The position numbers were made by a program, and so were the translations under genes. 64,000 nt of DNA from JACNKJ01 sp964344565 (lineage in GTDB: Bacteria; Krumholzibacteriota; Krumholzibacteriia; JACNKJ01), in assembly GCA_964344565.1 (NCBI GenBank), contig CAYFNT010000004.1:62001-126000 (forward strand). The letters run 5' to 3'. Numbering within the stretch: the stretch's first letter is position 1; each line of letters begins with the position of its first letter. Below, one piece after another: positions 44,268-51,365 of the stretch. The notes beneath the pieces are model-generated. The model did no database searches and was not told where the DNA came from. It saw only the letters and a program-made list of their open reading frames with translations.

Positions 44268-44349
44268 GACGCTTGGAGGCTCCCGGAGCTGGGTATTTTC
44301 TAAGCTCCGAGGGAGCAATGACTTAAATTTCGACCTCAGCGAGGACCCC
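44259..44349 (+). promoter_or_regulatory. trpS: structured trpS upstream region
   Basis: Two hairpins precede trpS: GCGTC-GCAA-GACGC (44259-44272), and a 12-bp stem with a 2-nt bulge in which GCTCCC and GGAGCT (44279-44290) pair with AGCTCC (44303-44308) and GGGAGC (44311-44316). CCTC (44334-44337) can pair with the ribosome site GAGG (44341-44344). Possible plus-strand promoters are TTGAAA (44193)/TTAATC (44216) and TTGGAG (44273)/TATTTT (44294). Neither is strong. No T-box consensus is seen. Confidence 0.35.
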
Positions 44350-45339
44350 ATGAAGCGCGTGTTTAGCGGTATCCAGCCCTCCGGCGAGGCCCATCTGGGC
44401 AACTACGCGGGGGCCCTCAAGAACTGGGTCAGGCTCCAGGAGGAGTACGAGTGCTTCTACTGCGTGGTGGACTACCACGCGGTGACCCAGCCCTACGAGA
44501 TCGATCAGCTGGCCGCCAAGAGCCTGGACATGGCCACCTCGGTCCTGGCCGCGGGCGTCGATCCCGGAAAGGCCACCCTGTTCATCCAGTCCATGGTGCC
44601 CGAGCACACCGAACTGGCCTGGCTCTTCAACACGGTCACGCCCCTCGGCGACCTGGAGCGCATGACCCAGTTCAAGGACAAGAGCCAGAAGAACCGCAAG
44701 AACATCAATGCGGGACTCCTGGACTATCCGGTGCTGCAGACCGCCGACATCCTGCTCTACAAGGGCGAACTGGTGCCGGTGGGCGAGGATCAGATCCAGC
44801 ACCTGGAGCTGGCCCGGGAGATCGCCCGGAAGTTCAACGGCCGCTACGGCGACGTCTTCCCCGAGCCCGAGCCCATCCTGTCGGGAGCCAAGCGCATCCT
44901 GGGTCTGGACGGGCAGGCGAAGATGAGCAAGAGCCTGGGCAATACCCTGCGCATGCTGGCCGACGCCGATGAGATCTGGAACGCCCTCAAGCCGGCCGTC
45001 ACCGACACCAACCGCGTGCGGCGGGACGATCCGGGCGATCCGGACATCTGCAACGTCTACACGATTCATCAGACCTACACGCCCTCCGAGAAGCTCGAGG
45101 AGGTCGCGGCCGGCTGCCGGAGCGCCGCCATAGGCTGCTTCGACTGCAAGAAGGTGCTGGCCGAGAATATCGACGAGGCCATGGGGCCGGTGCGTGAGCG
45201 TTACGAAGAATTCAAGGCCAGGCCCGAACGGGTGCGCGAGATCCTCGTCGCAGGCGCCGAGCGCTGCCGGGGAATCGCCCAGGAGGTGCTGAAGGAAGCC
45301 CGGGACGCCATGGGTTTCTACGCCTCAGGGTCTGAATAG
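44350..45339 (+). CDS. trpS: tryptophanyl-tRNA synthetase
   Basis: A 329-residue class I aminoacyl-tRNA synthetase that charges tRNA-Trp. The HIGH-equivalent is in SGIQPSGEAHLGNYAGAL and the KMSKS loop is AKMSKSLGNT. ADILLYKGELVPVGEDQIQH and DSGD-like TDTNRVRRDDPGDPDICNV are family segments. The ATG follows GCGAGGACCCC. It ends in a terminator that also carries the next gene's promoter. Confidence 0.95.
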   Translation: MKRVFSGIQPSGEAHLGNYAGALKNWVRLQEEYECFYCVVDYHAVTQPYEIDQLAAKSLDMATSVLAAGVDPGKATLFIQSMVPEHTELAWLFNTVTPLGDLERMTQFKDKSQKNRKNINAGLLDYPVLQTADILLYKGELVPVGEDQIQHLELAREIARKFNGRYGDVFPEPEPILSGAKRILGLDGQAKMSKSLGNTLRMLADADEIWNALKPAVTDTNRVRRDDPGDPDICNVYTIHQTYTPSEKLEEVAAGCRSAAIGCFDCKKVLAENIDEAMGPVRERYEEFKARPERVREILVAGAERCRGIAQEVLKEARDAMGFYASGSE

Positions 45340-45363
45340 CCTGATAATACGCGGTTTGCGAGT

Positions 45364-45396
45364 CCCGTCCCTCATTGTGAGAGGGGCGGGATTTGT
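45364..45396 (+). terminator. trpS: trpS terminator
   Basis: CCCGTCCCTC (45364-45373), 7-nt loop, GAGGGGCGGG (45381-45390), then ATTTGTG. The stem is 10 bp including one G-T pair. The T-tract is short. The loop and tail carry the -35 and -10 of the next gene. Confidence 0.65.
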
Positions 45397-45404
45397 GATA
45401 AAAT
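45375..45404 (+). promoter_or_regulatory. promoter embedded in the trpS terminator
   Basis: TTGTGA (45375-45380) lies in the terminator loop and TAAAAT (45399-45404) just after it, with an 18-nt spacer made mostly of the 3' stem. Transcription would begin near 45411, 25 nt before the ATG at 45436. Confidence 0.6.
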
Positions 45405-45435
45405 GGATCTCATCCCAATTGATGCCGGAGAGTTC

Positions 45436-47130
45436 ATGCTTCGAATCCTGTGCACCATTCTGGTATTGATGACCGCGGCCTTGCCAGGGAGCGCTTACGA
45501 CATCCTTCTCATCGACGATGGTTTCGACGAAGGCTTTCGGGGGGCCAAGTCTCCCGGGCACCGGGGTGGGAACATCCAGCCCCGCCGCTCGGTCATGGAA
45601 CTGGAGACCGACCTCGTCGCCCTGGGGCATTCGGTGACCATCCTGCCCGCCGACATGGCCGAACCCTGGACCTGGACCTTCGCGGACATGGTCCTGTGGA
45701 CCTCGGGGAACCATCCGCTCCCCCTGGGGAATCCCGCCTGGCGTGCTTCGCTCCGGCACTTCGTCACCGACGGCGGCAAGCTGCTCCTGGAGGGAGGCGA
45801 CATCGCCTACCACTGGATCCCCGGCGATCCTCTCTTCGCCTCCGCGGTGATGCACAGCGGCAGTTGGCTGGACGATCCGGAGTCGGCCCTGACCCTGGCG
45901 GAGTCGGATCATCCCCTGGCCACGACGCCCAACCTGCTGCCCGCCCTGCTCACATTCTCCGTGGAGACCTATACCGACGCCGACGCCGTGAGCCCCGCGA
46001 ACGACGCCCTCGTGCCCTACTACTGGGTGCCCGGTCCGCCTACGGCGGGCTATCTGAGCTACGACGCCGATCCCGCGCCCACCGGCGGGCAGATCGTCTA
46101 TCTGCCCTTCCGCTATTCGGCCATGGATCCCGCGGCGAGGGTGCAACTGCTCGAGAACGCCGTCACCTGGTTGGGCACGGAGGATCTGGGCGACGCGTCC
46201 TTCTCCGGACAGGTGCATCTGGTGGGCGAGGAAGATCACCGCGGCGCCAAGGTCCAGGTGCAGCCGGGAGGCCAATGGACCGAAACCGACTCCTCGGGCC
46301 ATTTCCTCATCGATGGACTTTTCGGGGGCACGCGCTACAGCATCACCGTCTCCCGGGAGGGATTTCGCAGCGCCTTCTCCAACTACGAACTCGACGAGGG
46401 AGAGCATGTGGACGACCTCTACTTCTCCCTCAATCCCGTGATCCAGTTCAGCGACTGCAGCAGCCCCGAGATCTCGATTCCCGACGACGATCCCTTCGGC
46501 ATTTCCGACACCATCATGGTCGGCGGGGGAGGATTCGTGGAGCAGGTGGAGGTCTTCCTCGACATCCAGCACACCTGGATCGGCGATCTGGTCGCCTACC
46601 TGAAATCTCCCGACGGCACCACCTGCATTCTGCACTACCGCAGCGGCAGCAACCTGAACGAGATCTACGGATGGTATCCCCTGGAGATCGGTCCGGTGCA
46701 GAACCTGGGTCTCTTCGCCGACCAGTTCGCCGACGGTCCCTGGGTGATGCACGTGGCCGACTTCGCCAGCGCCGACACGGGTCAGCTCAACGAATGGTGC
46801 CTGCGTCTGACCCTGCATGATGGCACGGATGTAGCCGATTCGGCCCTCAAGGCCCCGGCGAACCTGCTGCCAAACTGGCCCAATCCCTTCAATCCCAAGA
46901 CCTTCCTGCGTTTCCAGCTGGATCGCGAAAGCCGGGTAATCTTGGAGATTCTCGATCCTCGGGGCCGCCGCGTCCGCGAAATCTGGGCGAATCCTCTGGG
47001 CCCCGGCGATCATCAGATGGAGTGGGACGGTCGGAACGAGCTTGGCCGACCCATGCCTTCGGGCCTATATCTCCTGCGCCTGAAGGCAGGCGGGCAGGTC
47101 CAGACCCGAAAGCTCATGCTGCTCAAGTAA
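45436..47130 (+). CDS. secreted protein with GATase1/ThuA-like, proprotein-convertase P and T9SS-type sorting domains
   Basis: A 564-residue exported protein. Signal peptide MLRILCTILVLMTAALPGSA is followed by a domain of about 230 residues beginning YDILLIDDGFD, which looks like a GATase1/ThuA-type fold. Next are a carboxypeptidase-regulatory-like beta domain (about 255-335) and a P domain as in proprotein convertases (SISDTIMVGGGG-type strands, HTWIGDLVAYLKSPDGT, WVMHVADFASADTGQLNEW). The FlgD-fold sorting domain begins NWPNPFNPKTFLRF and ends RKLMLLK. No peptidase site is obvious. An ATG at 45403 overlaps the -10 box, so the start is 45436, after CCGGAGAG. Confidence 0.82.
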   Translation: MLRILCTILVLMTAALPGSAYDILLIDDGFDEGFRGAKSPGHRGGNIQPRRSVMELETDLVALGHSVTILPADMAEPWTWTFADMVLWTSGNHPLPLGNPAWRASLRHFVTDGGKLLLEGGDIAYHWIPGDPLFASAVMHSGSWLDDPESALTLAESDHPLATTPNLLPALLTFSVETYTDADAVSPANDALVPYYWVPGPPTAGYLSYDADPAPTGGQIVYLPFRYSAMDPAARVQLLENAVTWLGTEDLGDASFSGQVHLVGEEDHRGAKVQVQPGGQWTETDSSGHFLIDGLFGGTRYSITVSREGFRSAFSNYELDEGEHVDDLYFSLNPVIQFSDCSSPEISIPDDDPFGISDTIMVGGGGFVEQVEVFLDIQHTWIGDLVAYLKSPDGTTCILHYRSGSNLNEIYGWYPLEIGPVQNLGLFADQFADGPWVMHVADFASADTGQLNEWCLRLTLHDGTDVADSALKAPANLLPNWPNPFNPKTFLRFQLDRESRVILEILDPRGRRVREIWANPLGPGDHQMEWDGRNELGRPMPSGLYLLRLKAGGQVQTRKLMLLK

Positions 47131-47149
47131 TCCATCCCCGAGGACCTTC

Positions 47150-48037
47150 ATGACGCGCTGGATTCTCGCATCCATGCTCCTGTTGACTTCCGTCGCCGCG
47201 ACGGCCGACACCCTGCGCGTGCCGGCGGACCACGCCACGGTGCAGGCCGCCATCGACGCGGCACAGGAGGGTGACCTGCTCGAGCTTTCGCCGGGCACCT
47301 ATCTGGAATCCCTCCAGCTCAAGGGCGGCATCAGCATCGTGGGCACGGGCAGCAAGCCCGAGGACGTGATCATCGAGGGCCTTCTGGAGCATCCCATCGG
47401 GGAGCTCCGCGACGACACGCGCCTGCTCAGCCTGGAGAACCTCCGCATCCGACACGGCTTCGCCATGCGCGGCGGTGGGCTCCTCCTGGAGAACGCCCGA
47501 ATCCGCATGGATCAGGTCGAGATCTGGGGCTGCGGCTCCATGCTCGAGGGCGGCGCGGTCTTCGCGCGCAACGTGGACCTCGAGGCCAGCTTCTGCGTCT
47601 TCTACCTCAACTACAGCTGGGGGGCCGACGGGGCGGCCATCTACATGGAAGGCGAAGGACCCCTGGGCGAGGGACAGGTCTTCCGGAACTGCACCTTCGC
47701 GGGCACCAGTCTCTGCTGCGGAAACGCGTCCATCTACATACGCCACGGCTCGCCGGTGTTCGAGAACTCCATCCTCGAACGGATCCTCTGCGGCGAGGGC
47801 GCCACGCCCTACCTGACCTGCAACAACGGCGATTTCTGCGGCATCGATGGCGGGGGCCACGTGCCCGGTGACGCCTCCTTCTGCGACCTGGAAGGCGGGG
47901 ATCTGCGCCTGGAGAGCCATTCCCAGTGTCTGCCCGCCAACAGCGGGGGCTGCGGTCTCATCGGCGCCCTGGGATCCTGCGTGGACGAGAGCGCCGCGGA
48001 GAGCACCAGCTTCAGCGTCCTGAAGACGCTCTACTAA
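47150..48037 (+). CDS. exported right-handed beta-helix protein
   Basis: A 295-residue exported protein (signal peptide through SVAATA). It begins with LRVPADHATVQAAIDAAQEGD, the typical opening of parallel beta-helix, pectate-lyase-like secreted proteins. Rungs of GGGLLLENARI and GAVFARNVDLEASFCVFY type follow. Several cysteines near the end may pair. It ends SFSVLKTLY and lacks the PNPFNP sorting domain of its upstream neighbour 19 nt away. No catalytic residues are identifiable; it may be a binding or structural surface protein. Confidence 0.8.
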   Translation: MTRWILASMLLLTSVAATADTLRVPADHATVQAAIDAAQEGDLLELSPGTYLESLQLKGGISIVGTGSKPEDVIIEGLLEHPIGELRDDTRLLSLENLRIRHGFAMRGGGLLLENARIRMDQVEIWGCGSMLEGGAVFARNVDLEASFCVFYLNYSWGADGAAIYMEGEGPLGEGQVFRNCTFAGTSLCCGNASIYIRHGSPVFENSILERILCGEGATPYLTCNNGDFCGIDGGGHVPGDASFCDLEGGDLRLESHSQCLPANSGGCGLIGALGSCVDESAAESTSFSVLKTLY

Positions 48038-48057
48038 CCTCATCCTGCTCCAAGTTC

Positions 48058-48085
48058 TTGACTTCCCGGTCTTATGCGCTATCGT
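48058..48085 (+). promoter_or_regulatory. tatA: sigma70-type promoter of tatA
   Basis: TTGACT (48058-48063), a 16-nt spacer and TATCGT (48080-48085), 24 nt before the ATG at 48110. A GGGGGAG ribosome site lies between. Confidence 0.55.
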
Positions 48086-48109
48086 CATGCAGAACCACGG
48101 GGGAGTCTT

Positions 48110-48301
48110 ATGTTCGCGATGATCGGTCACTGGGAACTCATCCTTCTCGTTCTGGCTTTGCTGCTCCTGTTCGGGGGCCGCAAGATACCCGAATTGGCTC
48201 GGGGCCTCGGCTCGGGCGTACGCGAATTCCAGCAGGGCCTGAAGGGGAAGAAGGAAATCACCGGTGGCGACGAGAATGACGCGGAGGACAAAGATCGCTA
48301 G
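48110..48301 (+). CDS. tatA: twin-arginine translocase subunit TatA
   Basis: A 63-residue TatA/TatE protein forming the pore element of the Tat system for folded proteins. It has a short N-terminal membrane helix (WELILLVLALLLLFGG), the FGG-RKIPEL hinge, an amphipathic helix and a charged tail. The start at 48110 follows GGGGGAG; an upstream in-frame ATG at 48074 lies between the promoter boxes. tatB and tatC are not nearby. Confidence 0.93.
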   Translation: MFAMIGHWELILLVLALLLLFGGRKIPELARGLGSGVREFQQGLKGKKEITGGDENDAEDKDR

Positions 48302-48947
48302 GCCCTTCCTGGTCGTCCTTCTGAGCAGCCTCATCCTTTTCCTCACATTCCATGAGAGAGCGGCCTCCGCCCAAGAGGCCTCCCTGCGCGTTCAGACCCG
48401 TTGGACCTATATGGAGTCCTGGGCTCAGCGCTCCGGAGAGATGGAGCTCCGTCTCATGAATCCCCGCTTGGGTTCCCTGCGCTGGACCTGGCCACCCGCA
48501 GCTCTGCTCCCCGAAGCCCAGGTCCTGCTCTTCGATGGGGAAGCTCTGCTCGGCTGGAGCGAGCCCCAGGGCATGGAATCTCCCCTGGATCCCGATGGCG
48601 CCAGTCTCGCTCCCCTGAAGGAGCTGGGAGCGTCATTCCTGGAGGCCTTCCTCACCGGCCAGGGCATCGAGGAGTTCATGCAGGTCAGCGACTCATGGGA
48701 TGATCGCGGTTCCGTGGAGGAGGGCCTGCTCGGCGGGGCCCCGGCCCGCCTGAAGCGCAGCGGCTCCAGGGCCAGATCCCTGATTTGGATGACGGCCCAG
48801 GGATCCTTAGATTGTCGATGGGAGACCCAGCTGGGGGGGCGCCGGATTCGCCTGGATATCCGCCTCGAAGAGGGAGGCAAGATCCGCCTCGTCACCCGTC
48901 GGCCCGAAACCGAGCGATGGGAGCCCCAGGATCTCTTCTTCCAATAG
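48264..48947 (+). CDS. hypothetical exported protein
   Basis: A protein of about 227 residues I do not recognise. The basic N-terminus and hydrophobic stretch PFLVVLLSSLILFLTF with ASA-QEA form a signal peptide. The mature part is rich in tryptophan and beta-type sequence, resembling outer-membrane lipoprotein carrier-like folds only in general character (SLIWMTAQGSLDCRWETQLGG). It overlaps the tatA 3' end. GTG 48264 (after AAGGAA) and ATG 48276 are both possible starts. Its position next to tatA and the ECF sigma gene suggests an envelope role. Confidence 0.6.
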   Translation: MATRMTRRTKIARPFLVVLLSSLILFLTFHERAASAQEASLRVQTRWTYMESWAQRSGEMELRLMNPRLGSLRWTWPPAALLPEAQVLLFDGEALLGWSEPQGMESPLDPDGASLAPLKELGASFLEAFLTGQGIEEFMQVSDSWDDRGSVEEGLLGGAPARLKRSGSRARSLIWMTAQGSLDCRWETQLGGRRIRLDIRLEEGGKIRLVTRRPETERWEPQDLFFQ

Positions 48948-49019
48948 GATCCCGGCCTTTCCCATGGTTTCCGATGGTTGAAAACGCTTCCCCGGCAGCG
49001 AGATAGGTCCGGTTTATCG

Positions 49020-49047
49020 GGAACTTCCCGGGATCGGCCGGGTAGAC
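49020..49047 (+). promoter_or_regulatory. ECF-type (autoregulatory) promoter of the sigma gene
   Basis: GGAACTT (49020-49026), 15 nt, GTAGAC (49042-49047), 26 nt before the ATG. It is identical in both hexamers and spacing to the site before the double-PDZ gene. A weaker housekeeping-type TTGAAA lies at 48978-48983 with GATAGG at 49002. Confidence 0.65.
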
Positions 49048-49073
49048 CGCCGAGCACAGCCCCTGGAGGACCC

Positions 49074-49700
49074 ATGCAGGAGAAGAGGATGGCCATCCAT
49101 CCCCACGACAATCTGAGCGACGAGGATCTGATTCTTCAGGTCCAGGAGGGCCGGCGCCAGGCCTACGATCAGCTCGTGATGCGCTACAAGGATCGCCTCT
49201 ACAACTTCATTCTCAAGATGGTGCGCGATCCCGATCTGGCCGAGGAGATCGCCCAGGACACCTTCGTTCGCGCCTATATCCACGCGGACAAGTACCGCAC
49301 CATCGCGCGATTCTCCACCTGGCTCTACACCATCGGGCTGAATCTGGTGCGCAATCACATGCGCAGGAAGAAGCGCAGTCCCATCGGTCGCATTCCCATG
49401 GTGGGGCGGCCCGACGGCGAGAAGGTCGAGATGGAACTTCCCGACCAGGGACATCTACCAGACCGTGACGTGCGCAACATAGAAATGAAGGAGAGGGTGG
49501 CACAGATCGTCACCAAGATTCCCGAGCACTACCGCGAGCCATTCCTGCTGCGGGAGTACGGGGATCTCAGCTACGAGGAGATATCGGCGGCCACGGGACT
49601 CAAGATCGGGACCGTGCGCAGCCGCATCAACCGCGCCCGCTCGCACTTCCGCGAGAACTGGGTCGCAAGCTTCGGCACCGATGCCGACACCTTGGTTTAG
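49074..49700 (+). CDS. ECF (RpoE-like) RNA polymerase sigma factor
   Basis: A 208-residue extracytoplasmic-function sigma factor. Region 2 is DQLVMRYKDRLYNFILKMV through DLAEEIAQDTFVRAY, FSTWLYTIGLNLVRNHMRRK. A variable linker of about 35 residues follows. Region 4 is IPEHYREPFLLREYGDLSYEEISAATG, KIGTVRSRINRARSHFRE. The start at 49074 follows TGGAGGA; ATG 49089 after AGGAGAAG is an alternative. A zinc-finger anti-sigma gene follows 12 nt later, so activity is held by that membrane partner. Confidence 0.93.
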   Translation: MQEKRMAIHPHDNLSDEDLILQVQEGRRQAYDQLVMRYKDRLYNFILKMVRDPDLAEEIAQDTFVRAYIHADKYRTIARFSTWLYTIGLNLVRNHMRRKKRSPIGRIPMVGRPDGEKVEMELPDQGHLPDRDVRNIEMKERVAQIVTKIPEHYREPFLLREYGDLSYEEISAATGLKIGTVRSRINRARSHFRENWVASFGTDADTLV

Positions 49701-49712
49701 GAGGACCCCTGC

Positions 49713-50279
49713 ATGAACTGCAATCGTGCCAAGGAGCAGATTTCACTCTTTCTCGATGAGAGTCTGGATCCCTCCGGGCAGTCGAAACTCAACGAGCACC
49801 TGGAAGGCTGCTCCGACTGCTCGGCCTACCTCGACGATCTGAAGGCCGGTCTGGCCATGCTGAGGGAAGAGGCCATGGAATCTCCCTCGGACAACTTCGA
49901 GTGGAATCTGCGTCGCAAACTTCAGGTGGCCATGGCCCAGCGCGAGACCGTGAGTTTCGACGAGCGCGGCGACCGCCGCGATCTCTGGCGCTTCGGCCTC
50001 TCCGCCGCGGCGGCCCTGCTCATCGTGGTGGCCGGCGGCACCTTCTGGTATCAGAGCCAGTTCTCCACGGGCGGTCCGGAGTTCCAGGGAGCCGAAGCCA
50101 CCACCGGCCTCGACGAGAATGCTCGCCAGGGACGTCCCGGTTGGGTGGAGCCCGCGCCGGGCAGCGTTCGCCCCGTGCTGGACCATGGCGGCGGCCTGCC
50201 CCAGGGTCCCGAAATGGACCGCACCCGTCCCCAATCGGCCAGCCCCGCCGACAGCGTTCCGGGACAGGATCTCGACTGA
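49713..50279 (+). CDS. zinc-finger (zf-HC2) membrane anti-sigma factor
   Basis: A 188-residue anti-sigma factor. The N-terminal ZAS domain carries Cys3 and the H-x3-C-x2-C motif (His29, Cys33, Cys36). A linker of about 50 residues leads to one membrane helix (FGLSAAAALLIVVAGGTFWY, about 92-111). A Pro/Gly-rich periplasmic tail of about 75 residues ends at VPGQDLD. This is the classic arrangement for holding an RpoE-type sigma factor until envelope stress. AGGAGG precedes the ATG. The periplasmic tail is a candidate for cleavage or sensing. Confidence 0.88.
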   Translation: MNCNRAKEQISLFLDESLDPSGQSKLNEHLEGCSDCSAYLDDLKAGLAMLREEAMESPSDNFEWNLRRKLQVAMAQRETVSFDERGDRRDLWRFGLSAAAALLIVVAGGTFWYQSQFSTGGPEFQGAEATTGLDENARQGRPGWVEPAPGSVRPVLDHGGGLPQGPEMDRTRPQSASPADSVPGQDLD

Positions 50280-50288
50280 TTTGATCGT

Positions 50289-50317
50289 TTGACCCGCTCC
50301 GGCCCCTCTTCTATGCT
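50289..50317 (+). promoter_or_regulatory. promoter of a leaderless mRNA (DUF4837 gene)
   Basis: TTGACC (50289-50294), a 17-nt spacer and TATGCT (50312-50317), followed after six bases by the ATG at 50324. No ribosome-binding site fits. The predicted transcription start coincides with the ATG. Confidence 0.7.
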
Positions 50318-50323
50318 GCCTGC

Positions 50324-51358
50324 ATGAAACGGTCGGAGCGGATTCTTTTTGCCCGTATTCTCGTGGGCGCCATCCTCGTCGCGCTGCTGCTCGCCGGATG
50401 CAGCGAGAAGCGGCTCATCCCGGCGGTGGGGCCCTATTCGGACATCTACCTCTTCACCGAGAGCGGGCGATTCGATCCGGCCCTACGCGGCTTCACCCAG
50501 CAGCTCAGCCACACGGTGCGCTACACCTTCGAGGACGAGAACGAGTTCAACGTCTTCCTGCGCGAGGGCAAGACCCTGGCCGGCAACCGGGACCGCAAGA
50601 ACATCCTGGTGATGGTTCGCACCGACCGCGAGGGCAGCCTGCGGGCCTCGGTGCGGAAGATGCTCGGCCGGGAGATCTTCGAACGCGCCCGGGCCGAAGG
50701 CCACCTGGTGCTCTATCGGGAGGACCTCTGGGCCCGCGGCCAGGACGTCTACTTCGTGCTCATGGACAGCCCCGACGAGGAGGACTACGTCCTCGCGCGC
50801 ATGGCGCCGACCCTGCGCCGCCGCTTCCGGGACAGCACCCTGCGCCGCTATCGCCAGTATCTGCTCAGCGGGCGGGAGAACAAGGGCGGCAGCAAGTATC
50901 TCTGGCGGAAGTACAACTTCTCGGTGCGCTATCCCAAGGAGTACCGCCTGCTGCAGGAGCGTCCCGATCTGCAGGCCGTCGAGCTGCATCGCAAGGATCC
51001 CAGCCGCGGTATCGCCGTCTACTGGATGGACGAGATGGACCGCGCGCCGACCCTGGCCGATTCCACCTTCCTTCTGGCCTTCCGGGCCGGGATCACCGAC
51101 ACGCTCTACGGCGACACCATGCTGGCCGGCGAGGGCGGTTTCGTGGCCGAGGCCATGGGGGAGCGGGAGGTCATCCGACAGACCGGCATCTGGCAGAATG
51201 AGGACGACCTCACGGGCGGTCCCTTCGTGAGCTACTATTTCTACGACGAGTCCCGCAAGCGCATGCTGGCCCTGGATCTGGTGCTCTACGCGCCGGGCCT
51301 GGACAAGCATCCCTACATGCGCGAGCTGGAAGCCCTGGCCACCACCTTCCAATTCTGA
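50324..51358 (+). CDS. DUF4837-type lipoprotein
   Basis: A 344-residue probable lipoprotein with lipobox LLAGC (Cys26). The body resembles DUF4837 proteins of Bacteroidetes and relatives: PAVGPYSDIYLF, KNILVMVRTD, and the mid-protein repeat-like KYNFSVRYPKEYRLL. The function of the family is unknown. It is followed 7 nt later by aroB, so the two may be co-transcribed. The start codon sits at the predicted transcription start. Confidence 0.75.
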   Translation: MKRSERILFARILVGAILVALLLAGCSEKRLIPAVGPYSDIYLFTESGRFDPALRGFTQQLSHTVRYTFEDENEFNVFLREGKTLAGNRDRKNILVMVRTDREGSLRASVRKMLGREIFERARAEGHLVLYREDLWARGQDVYFVLMDSPDEEDYVLARMAPTLRRRFRDSTLRRYRQYLLSGRENKGGSKYLWRKYNFSVRYPKEYRLLQERPDLQAVELHRKDPSRGIAVYWMDEMDRAPTLADSTFLLAFRAGITDTLYGDTMLAGEGGFVAEAMGEREVIRQTGIWQNEDDLTGGPFVSYYFYDESRKRMLALDLVLYAPGLDKHPYMRELEALATTFQF

Positions 51359-51365
51359 GGTGAGC

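Noticed and set aside
44041..44349. tRNA gene or T-box riboswitch between etfA and trpS
   Set aside because: No T-arm-like GTTCGA segment or cloverleaf could be drawn on either strand, and the T-box core consensus is missing.
45403..45435. ATG at 45403 as start of the P-domain protein
   Set aside because: It overlaps the -10 box. The ATG at 45436 has GGAG five bases upstream and begins a typical signal peptide.
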